DNA from: Acidobacteria bacterium RIFCSPHIGHO2_01_FULL_67_28
Lineage (GTDB): Bacteria > Acidobacteriota > Terriglobia > Acidiferrales > 2-02-FULL-67-57
Assembly (NCBI GenBank): GCA_001766965.1
Contig: MEKM01000138.1
Coordinates: forward strand, 4,214-11,851
Direction of reading: 5' to 3'
DNA length: 7,638 nt
In this document: positions 1-4,399 of the stretch, piece after piece
Position numbering within the stretch: the first letter of the stretch is position 1
Layout of the letters: every line of letters begins with the position of its first letter
Translations under genes and position numbers: made by a program
Notes under the pieces: generated by a model
The model's database searches: none
Seen by the model: the letters and a program-made list of their open reading frames with translations, nothing else
What the model was told of the DNA's origin: nothing

Positions 1-59
1 CCCAACAGCAGCAGCGATGCCGCTGCCGCTCCCAGGCGACGTACACTCTGCGCCCGCAT
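1..59 (-). CDS. Start of an exported protein, truncated at left edge
   Basis: Only the first 19 complete codons are inside the window. They read MRAQSVRRLGAAAASLLLL, an Arg-containing n-region followed by an Ala/Leu hydrophobic core, which is the beginning of a signal peptide. The start is well supported: an AGGAGG ribosome binding site lies at 65-70, five bases upstream of the ATG (57-59 on the plus strand). That site begins immediately after the TGA stop of the c554-like gene, so the two genes form one minus-strand operon with an 11-base gap. The RR pair is not followed by a full twin-arginine consensus, so I would not call it a Tat substrate. The mature protein is unseen; by context it may be another cytochrome or an assembly partner. 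Confidence 0.72.
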   Translation of the reverse strand, partial: MRAQSVRRLGAAAASLLLL

Positions 60-64
60 GCGGG

Positions 65-70
65 CCTCCT
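65..70 (-). promoter_or_regulatory. Ribosome binding site of the left-edge gene
   Basis: The minus strand reads AGGAGG here, directly after the upstream stop codon and five bases before ATG. It decides the start of the truncated gene and shows that the gene is translated from the same transcript as the c554-like cytochrome. Confidence 0.75.
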
Positions 71-628
71 TCACTCGTGCGGATACTTCAAGGGCTGGTG
101 AACGTGCGTCCCCTGGCGCTTGCGAGCTTCGTAGTCGAACGGCTGAAAGAAGGCGCTCTTTTCATTGTGACAACTCTGGCAGACCTGCGCGGAGGGGATC
201 ACCATTCCCGCCGCCACCAGGTCCTTGCGCTTGTACTCCTTGTTCTGCAAGCTCATCATGTTGGGCTTCAGGTAGCCGGCCCCGGGGCCGTGACAAACTT
301 CGCACTGCACGCCGGCCAGGGCGGGGGTCTTTGCCGCACTGACGAATCCGCCGGGCTGCCCGTAGCCGGTCGCGTGGCACGAAAGGCAGTTGGGATCGCT
401 GGTGTAGTCCTTGTTGGGGTCGAGGTTGTGAGTGCGCTTGGCGTCGACCGCCACTCCGGGCTTGAGCAGCTCAAAGGCCTTGGCCATGCGTGTCTCTTCC
501 CAGCTCTTGGTCTGGGCGAGATGGCAGGGCCGACACTTGCTGACGCCCACGTATTGGGCCGCTGCTAAGCCGGGCCACAAAGCCTGGAAAACAGCCAGGA
601 CCACCGCGGAAAAAAGAACTCGTCGCAT
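71..628 (-). CDS. Exported tetraheme cytochrome, c554-like family
   Basis: This 185-residue protein has a signal peptide (residues 1-24, cleavage likely after LAAA). Four heme c attachment motifs follow: CRPCH at 32-36, CLSCH at 81-85, CEVCH at 109-113 and CQSCH at 150-154. The spacing, the W..TRMAKAF segment after the first heme, the CHATGYG and CEVCHGPGAGY motifs and the GTHVH-type tail are typical of the cytochrome c554 / c-prime-like multiheme group. Four further histidines (67, 175, 177, 184) could be distal ligands, just enough for all-His coordination. The expected role is periplasmic electron transfer; the redox partner is unknown. The start is supported by GGGAG at 636-640, seven bases upstream of ATG. 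It is transcribed divergently from the large cytochrome operon, probably from the sigma-54 element at 705-720, and is followed by a second exported gene. Confidence 0.88.
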   Translation of the reverse strand: MRRVLFSAVVLAVFQALWPGLAAAQYVGVSKCRPCHLAQTKSWEETRMAKAFELLKPGVAVDAKRTHNLDPNKDYTSDPNCLSCHATGYGQPGGFVSAAKTPALAGVQCEVCHGPGAGYLKPNMMSLQNKEYKRKDLVAAGMVIPSAQVCQSCHNEKSAFFQPFDYEARKRQGTHVHQPLKYPHE

Positions 629-704
629 GCTGTCACTCCCGGTTGTTTGATTTGATCTTCATTACCCCAGCCGCTTGCTATTCTTCTCCATGCCCCTTCG
701 AGGC

Positions 705-720
705 GGCAATTCTCTTGCCA
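705..720 (-). promoter_or_regulatory. Candidate sigma-54 promoter for the c554-like gene
   Basis: The minus strand reads TGGCAAGAGAATTGCC. Against the sigma-54 consensus TGGCACG-N4-TTGCW it matches the GG and GC dinucleotides at the correct 12-base offset and all but two other conserved positions. The predicted transcription start is near base 694, giving a leader of about 65 bases to the ATG at 628. The element is nearly palindromic, so a weaker match in the same register exists on the plus strand at 704-719. This is a consensus match only, without experimental support. Confidence 0.45.
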
Positions 721-799
721 AGCCTGCGGGAGCGCCGCCGCCCTAACCTGTTGATAAATCTCGTAGTTATTCGCCGGGGTGTCGCGAAACCCGCCAGCC

Positions 800-838
800 G
801 GTGTGGGAAAGTACGACGGCCTTGCGCCAAACCACACC
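800..838. repeat. Inverted repeat, possible activator site
   Basis: Arms GGTGTGG (800-806) and CCACACC (832-838) are perfect 7-base complements separated by 25 bases. The site is 106-144 bases upstream of the predicted start of the minus-strand transcript, a plausible distance for an enhancer-binding protein. A match of this length can arise by chance in GC-rich DNA. Confidence 0.3.
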
Positions 839-888
839 TGCCTCGGGCAGAGTGCGGCCGCGGAGCAAGGGTCGAACTGCTATTTTGA

Positions 889-910
889 GGAGTTGTGGAG
901 GGGGAACTCC
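889..910. repeat. Inverted repeat, possible activator site
   Basis: GGAGTT (889-894) and AACTCC (905-910) are perfect complements separated by 10 bases. The centre is about 150 bases upstream of the predicted plus-strand sigma-54 transcription start, in the usual range for enhancer-binding proteins. The function is inferred only from position and symmetry. Confidence 0.3.
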
Positions 911-941
911 GATTCTCCGCCGATCTTGTAACTGCTGCACA

Positions 942-954
942 ACAAGGAGCTTGT
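942..954. repeat. Short palindrome ACAAG-gag-CTTGT
   Basis: Perfect 5-base arms flank a 3-base spacer, about 103 bases upstream of the predicted plus-strand start. A further copy of CTTGT lies at 925-929. It could be an operator or enhancer site, but the arms are short. Confidence 0.25.
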
Positions 955-1024
955 GGGCGGGACGGGGAGCAAGGCTTTAGGCATGGGCCTGGAAGAGTCA
1001 AATGTAGGTTTCTTCCATACCTGT

Positions 1025-1040
1025 TGGCAGGGCATTTGCT
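1025..1040 (+). promoter_or_regulatory. Strong candidate sigma-54 promoter of the cytochrome operon
   Basis: The sequence TGGCAGGGCATTTGCT matches the sigma-54 consensus TGGCACG-N4-TTGCW at every defined position except the sixth (G for C), and is preceded by the favoured pyrimidine. GG lies at 1026-1027 and GC at 1038-1039, the correct -24/-12 spacing. The predicted transcription start is about 1051, giving a leader of about 49 bases to the GTG at 1100. Sigma-54 promoters need an ATP-dependent enhancer-binding protein, so the operon would be activated by a signal; no such regulator is encoded in the window. Confidence 0.6.
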
Positions 1041-1058
1041 CACCTCACGAGTGGGAAA

Positions 1059-1082
1059 AGGCGGGGTTTGTCATCCCCGCCT
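1059..1082 (+). promoter_or_regulatory. Stem-loop in the leader of the 16-heme gene
   Basis: AGGCGGGG (1059-1066) pairs perfectly with CCCCGCCT (1075-1082) around an 8-base loop. If transcription starts near 1051 the hairpin sits about 8 bases from the 5' end and just ahead of the weak GGAG at 1085-1088. It is not followed by a T tract, so it is unlikely to be an intrinsic terminator. It may stabilise the mRNA or modulate initiation. Confidence 0.45.
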
Positions 1083-1099
1083 ACGGAGCCTGAACCGGA

Positions 1100-2506
1100 G
1101 TGCGAGCCACTCGCCTTGCGGGCGGGGGTCTAGCCGGACTCCTAGCTCTCGCAGTGGTGAGCCTCGGACAGGACAGGGTTGAACACCCCGCCATTAGGCA
1201 GTCGGAGGGCGGCGGGGGGACTGACTACGCCGCCTGCGCCGAGTGCCACACCGAGAAAACTTCTGCGCCCGTCGTCCATCCAGCGGTCGAGTTGGGGTGC
1301 GACACCTGCCATCAGGTCTTCCAGGAAAACGACGAAACCGAAATCGCACTAACCGCCGAGGGCAATGAGCTCTGCTTCACCTGCCACGGCGACAAGCAGC
1401 CGCAGCCTGGTCAACTTCTCGTGCACGCTCCCGTGCGCAGCGGGCGATGCACCGCCTGTCACGATCCTCACGGCAGCTCGACCGAGCATCTGCTCCGGCG
1501 CGGTGTGGAGAGCCGTGAGGCGGCGGAGAACCTTTGCCTGGGGTGCCACGCCGAGATCAAGGCGCAGATCGACAAGCCGGTGGGGCACGGCGCCGTGGAC
1601 TTGGGCTGCGCCACCTGTCACGCCACGCACAAAAGCGAACCGGATGGCGCGGAAGGCGTTTTCCATTTGACCCAGGCGGAGCCGGAGCTGTGCCTGACCT
1701 GCCACGACGCGGGCGATAGCTCCCTGCAGACCGCGCACGCCGGCCAGCCCTTCGCCGCCGCCTCCTGCACCGAGTGCCACAACCCGCACGGGTCTGGACA
1801 GGCGAAGCTGATGAACAACTTCGTCCACTCCCCGTTTGCCGACAAGCAGTGCGACCTCTGCCACGAGGAGCCGCGGGAAGCGCAGGTCGTCCTCGTGGAA
1901 GGAGCCCGGCGAGAGCTTTGTCTGACCTGCCACTCCGACATGGGAGAGCGCCTGGAGCAGGCCAAGTTCACTCATGCCGCACTGGGAGGCGAGTCCGGCT
2001 GCGTCGCCTGCCACAGCCCGCACGCCGCCACCTATCCCCATCAGGTGCGTCGCGGCCCGGTGAATCTCTGTCTGGGCTGTCACAAAACACTCGCCGCCGC
2101 CCGGTTCGAGAAGGCTTACCTGCACCGTCCGGTCTTTGAGCAAAGCTGCTTGATTTGCCATGAGGAACACACGGGCGCGCGCGCCGAGCGGCTGCGGGCC
2201 GAGGTGAGTAACCTCTGCCTGGAGTGTCACGGCAGCCAGAACCCCGCCCGCTTTCAACAGCCGGGCTCGGTGAAACTGTTCGGCGGGGCGGTGGAACTGG
2301 CGGCCGGCGCCCTCACCGGAATGCGAATGCTGGCGGTGCGGGCCGGGGCCACGCGCGGCCACCCCTTCCCTTCTCACCCCTTGGCCAACGACAACCCCGG
2401 CACCTGCGTGACGTGCCATAACCCCCACGCCGCCAATGGCAGCCCCAAGCTGCTGGTCACCGAGACCGCGAGCAGCACGCCTCTGTGCGTGCGCTGCCAC
2501 AAATGA
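1100..2506 (+). CDS. Exported 16-heme cytochrome c (doubled CXXCH repeats)
   Basis: This 468-residue protein carries 16 CxxCH motifs, beginning at residues 46, 67, 92, 117, 146, 170, 198, 223, 251, 274, 301, 324, 350, 373, 436 and 463. They form eight pairs with a period of about 50 residues. The second motif of each pair is preceded by a histidine 7-15 residues earlier (60, 109, 163, 213, 243, 292, 342, 421/426), the likely distal ligands. Nineteen non-motif histidines are enough for bis-His coordination throughout. The protein belongs to the doubled-CXXCH / cytochrome c3-like superfamily and probably acts as a long periplasmic or surface electron wire. The GTG start at 1100 is chosen because an in-frame TGA lies at 1091-1093 and the following residues form a signal peptide ending near SLG. 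No lipobox is visible. It is the first gene of the operon; the next starts 13 bases downstream. Confidence 0.88.
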   Translation: MRATRLAGGGLAGLLALAVVSLGQDRVEHPAIRQSEGGGGTDYAACAECHTEKTSAPVVHPAVELGCDTCHQVFQENDETEIALTAEGNELCFTCHGDKQPQPGQLLVHAPVRSGRCTACHDPHGSSTEHLLRRGVESREAAENLCLGCHAEIKAQIDKPVGHGAVDLGCATCHATHKSEPDGAEGVFHLTQAEPELCLTCHDAGDSSLQTAHAGQPFAAASCTECHNPHGSGQAKLMNNFVHSPFADKQCDLCHEEPREAQVVLVEGARRELCLTCHSDMGERLEQAKFTHAALGGESGCVACHSPHAATYPHQVRRGPVNLCLGCHKTLAAARFEKAYLHRPVFEQSCLICHEEHTGARAERLRAEVSNLCLECHGSQNPARFQQPGSVKLFGGAVELAAGALTGMRMLAVRAGATRGHPFPSHPLANDNPGTCVTCHNPHAANGSPKLLVTETASSTPLCVRCHK

Positions 2507-2511
2507 AGGAG
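2506..2511 (+). promoter_or_regulatory. Ribosome binding site fixing the start of the first NHL gene
   Basis: AAGGAG overlaps the last base of the 16-heme stop codon and is eight bases upstream of GTG at 2520. This supports the GTG start rather than an in-frame start at 2436, which would place 28 residues inside the preceding gene and bury the signal peptide. Confidence 0.75.
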
Positions 2512-2519
2512 AAGCAAGC

Positions 2520-3647
2520 GTGAAGAGTCGAATCCGGCGTGGCGGGGTGAGCGTGGGGGTGGCGGCGCTGCTCATGCTGGCGCTTCTCCCTGCCCACTCC
2601 GGGCAAAAGGTCAAGAAGCCCGCGGCCGAGGCGGCACCGGCGGTCACCGAGTTGGTCTGGCCGCTGCCGCCGGCTGCCCCTCGCATCCGCTGGGCCGGGC
2701 AAATCACCGACTTCAACGAAGTCAAGGGAAAAGCCAAGAAGAAGCGGAGCTGGATTGATCGCATTGCGGGCGTTAAGGAGGCCGCGGAGCCAGAGGCCCG
2801 CTTGCAGAAACCTTACGGCATCGCGGTGGACTCGCGCGGGCGCCTCTACGTCGCCGACGGCCTGCAACGGGTGGTCTTCGTGCTCGACCGCCCCGCCCAG
2901 CGCGTGGAGGTACGCGGAGGCTCGGCGCGAGCGGCCCTGGCTCTGCCCATCGGCGTGGCCGTGGACGCCGAAGACCGCCTCTTCGTCTCCGATTCCTTCA
3001 ACCACACCATCACCTGCTTTGACCCCGAGGGAAAGGTGCTGGCGCAGTTCGGCCAGGAAGAGCTGGAGCGGCCGGGGGGCATCGCCCTCGACCGCGAGCG
3101 CCACCGCCTGTACGTCGCAGACGCCAAAGCGAACCGCGTGGCAGTCTTCGACACTGAAAACTTCAAGCTGGAGCGCACCGTGGGCGGCCCGAGCACGCCC
3201 GGGGCGGCCGAGCCGGGGCGCTTCGCCGCTCCCACCAACGTGGCCGTGGACGCCAGGGGGAACCTCTACGTCACCGACACCTGGAACCACCGCGTGCAAG
3301 TCTTTGACCGCCGCGGGCGCTTTCTGCGCGCCTTCGGGAGTCATGGGACGCGCCCGGGGAACTTTGTGCGGCCCAAGGGCATCGCCGTGGACTCCGAGGG
3401 GCACGTGTACGTGGTGGACGCCGAGTTCAACAATTTCCAAGTTTTCACGCCCGAAGGCCAACCGTTGCTGGCCGTCGGCAGCCTGGGGTTCGGCCCCGGC
3501 CAGTTCACCCTCATTGCCGGCATTTGCATTGACTCGCAGGACCGCATTTACACCACGGAGCAGGAAGGCGGGCGGGTGCAGATCTTCCAGTATCTGCGTC
3601 AACCGGATTCCATTGCCCGGAAGGAGGTGAACCCCGAAAGCCAATAA
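2520..3647 (+). CDS. Exported six-bladed NHL-repeat beta-propeller (copy 1)
   Basis: This 375-residue protein starts with GTG and a signal peptide (residues 1 to about 28, core VGVAALLMLALLPAHS). A Lys/Ala/Pro-rich linker and the segment WPLPPAAPRIRWAG (47-60) precede the propeller. Six NHL repeats follow at about 99-123, 144-177, 186-221, 238-273, 286-320 and 333-358, each with the pattern G(I/V)AVD..G.LYV.D....V.VFD. Six repeats suit a closed six-bladed propeller. It has no CxxCH motif and no visible catalytic signature. NHL propellers usually bind proteins or other ligands. Placed between a 16-heme cytochrome and a small tetraheme cytochrome, it is most likely an assembly, docking or secretion partner of cytochromes; this is inference. 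A second copy lies at 6307-7335. Confidence 0.88.
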   Translation: MKSRIRRGGVSVGVAALLMLALLPAHSGQKVKKPAAEAAPAVTELVWPLPPAAPRIRWAGQITDFNEVKGKAKKKRSWIDRIAGVKEAAEPEARLQKPYGIAVDSRGRLYVADGLQRVVFVLDRPAQRVEVRGGSARAALALPIGVAVDAEDRLFVSDSFNHTITCFDPEGKVLAQFGQEELERPGGIALDRERHRLYVADAKANRVAVFDTENFKLERTVGGPSTPGAAEPGRFAAPTNVAVDARGNLYVTDTWNHRVQVFDRRGRFLRAFGSHGTRPGNFVRPKGIAVDSEGHVYVVDAEFNNFQVFTPEGQPLLAVGSLGFGPGQFTLIAGICIDSQDRIYTTEQEGGRVQIFQYLRQPDSIARKEVNPESQ

Positions 3648-3672
3648 ACGGTTCGTACTGTTGGTTCAGAAA

Positions 3673-3690
3673 CTCCTCTTCCCAAGGAGG
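3673..3690 (+). promoter_or_regulatory. Ribosome binding site in a potential hairpin
   Basis: AAGGAGG (3684-3690) is a near-ideal ribosome binding site eight bases upstream of the ATG at 3699. Just before it lies CTCCTCTT (3673-3680), which can pair with it around a short CCC loop with one bulged G, or as CTCCT/AGGAG with a 7-base loop. The site could therefore be partly masked, but the predicted structure is small and may be incidental. Confidence 0.4.
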
Positions 3691-3698
3691 CAACAACG

Positions 3699-4328
3699 AT
3701 GAACAAGAGCAGAGCCGCCATCTTGATCCTGGCAATCGCGATGGTGGCGACTCTCGCGTTCGCACAGAACCAGAAGAGCACGGTGATTGGCACGGTGCAC
3801 GACATCACCAGCAACGGCTGCAAGTCGTGCCACGCGCCGCACAACGGCTCGGTAGCCACGGGGGGAACTGACCAGAGCACCGGCCAGATCCTGTTGTGGG
3901 ACCGGGGGTTCACGACCCAGACCTTCGGCACCTACGACTCGCCCACCATGGACAGCACGGCGGTGGAAGTGGGCGTCACCACGCCGCTCGCCACCCAGCC
4001 GCGCCTCTACTCGTTCCTGTGCTTGAGCTGCCATGACGGCGTAACCTCGCCGACCCTGATCGCCGCGGGGGACATCCACGCGGTCGGGGAGCCGGGGAGC
4101 ACGGGCTCCTACGGCCTCACCAACGACCACCCGATCAACATGACCTATGACCCGGTTGCGGACACAGGTCTGAATCCGGTGGCCACGGTGACGACGGCGG
4201 GGCTGATGTTGTACGGGACGGACACGGTGCAGTGCGGAAGCTGCCACAACGTCCACAACAACACCAACACGCCGTTCTTGCGCATCTCGAACGTGAACTC
4301 GGCCCTGTGCACTACCTGCCACCTGTAA
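3699..4328 (+). CDS. Small exported tetraheme cytochrome, OmcE-like family candidate
   Basis: This 209-residue protein has a clear signal peptide (MNKSRAAILILAIAMVATLAFA, cleavage after 22), giving a mature form of about 187 residues. The four heme motifs are CKSCH (41-45), CLSCH (108-112), CGSCH (179-183) and CTTCH (204-208); the last ends one residue before the C-terminus. Five other histidines (34, 48, 127, 144, 186) are enough to give every heme a distal ligand. Motifs such as CH.PH, LLW, TYDS.T, CLSCHDG, TNDHPI and LRISN..SALC..CH recur in small extracellular cytochromes of metal-reducing bacteria, a group in which I would place tetraheme OmcE from Geobacter, a known filament former. The OmcE link rests on motif memory, not alignment. 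A strong ribosome binding site and a downstream stem-loop suggest high expression relative to the next gene. Confidence 0.82.
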   Translation: MNKSRAAILILAIAMVATLAFAQNQKSTVIGTVHDITSNGCKSCHAPHNGSVATGGTDQSTGQILLWDRGFTTQTFGTYDSPTMDSTAVEVGVTTPLATQPRLYSFLCLSCHDGVTSPTLIAAGDIHAVGEPGSTGSYGLTNDHPINMTYDPVADTGLNPVATVTTAGLMLYGTDTVQCGSCHNVHNNTNTPFLRISNVNSALCTTCHL

Positions 4329-4350
4329 CCGGCCGGTAGCGCACGCGTGT

Positions 4351-4374
4351 GGAGGGGCGCGCCAGCGCCCCTCC
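4351..4374 (+). terminator. Strong stem-loop after the small cytochrome, possible attenuator
   Basis: GGAGGGGCGC (4351-4360) and GCGCCCCTCC (4365-4374) form a perfect 10-base-pair stem closed by the tetraloop GCCA. Three more pairs (4347-4349 with 4376-4378) are possible after one mismatch. It lies 22 bases after the cytochrome stop codon and 25 bases before the barrel start. The following bases (TCACAATTTA) lack a T tract, so it is not a classic intrinsic terminator. It could cause partial termination or protect the 3' end of a processed upstream mRNA. Confidence 0.5.
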
Positions 4375-4399
4375 TCACAATTTACCCGGTGGAGCGACG

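Larger units (their letters stand above)
629..1099. other. Divergent intergenic regulatory region
   Basis: This 471-base stretch separates the minus-strand cytochrome operon from the plus-strand one. I see no convincing gene in it. It is less regular than the coding DNA around it. It contains two -24/-12 (sigma-54) like elements pointing outward, inverted repeats at 800-838, 889-910 and 942-954, a 9-base direct repeat GGAGCAAGG (862-870 and 966-974), and a stem-loop in the presumed leader of the plus-strand operon (1059-1082). I looked for a cyclic di-GMP (GEMM) riboswitch, which is common upstream of Geobacter cytochromes, and did not find its conserved core. Confidence 0.7.

Noticed and set aside
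17..568. Plus-strand frame of 183 codons opposite the c554-like gene
   Set aside because: It lies antisense to a tetraheme cytochrome with a signal peptide and four CxxCH motifs; it has no ribosome binding site of note and no domain.
840..1060. Cyclic di-GMP (GEMM) riboswitch ahead of the cytochrome operon
   Set aside because: I looked for the conserved core with its GNRA-type loop and receptor. GCAAGGC-like fragments occur, but not in the required arrangement.
895..1182. Plus-strand frame of 95 codons in the divergent region, preceded by GAGGAG
   Set aside because: Its spacing to the purine tract is only about three bases, it overlaps the 16-heme start in another frame, and it covers the sigma-54 element. 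The protein has no recognisable features.
2436..2519. Upstream in-frame start for the first NHL gene
   Set aside because: It would add 28 residues within the 16-heme gene and hide a good signal peptide. The GTG at 2520 has AAGGAG at ideal spacing.
1349..2764. Long antisense open frame of 471 codons opposite the 16-heme gene
   Set aside because: Its product has low-complexity Gly/Ala/Val/Arg composition with no heme motif or domain, and it overlaps a gene with 16 intact CxxCH motifs. It is a by-product of high GC content.
2952..2967. 16-base identity between the two NHL genes (also at 6682-6697)
   Set aside because: It encodes the shared GVAVD blade motif in GC-rich codons. The genes are otherwise diverged, so it does not indicate recent duplication or recombination.
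3621..3630. Perfect anti-16S match AAGGAGGTGA inside the end of the first NHL gene
   Set aside because: No start codon follows at usable distance, and the gene end is continuous with its frame. It most likely reflects the codons for Lys-Glu-Val and is not a start site.
2457..3644. Antisense open frame of 395 codons opposite the first NHL gene
   Set aside because: It mirrors an NHL repeat gene with a strong ribosome binding site and signal peptide. The His/Val/Gly-rich translation is typical of antisense GC-rich frames.
4349..4399. Upstream in-frame start for the barrel
   Set aside because: It lies within the strong stem-loop, lacks a ribosome binding site and would put 17 residues ahead of the signal peptide.
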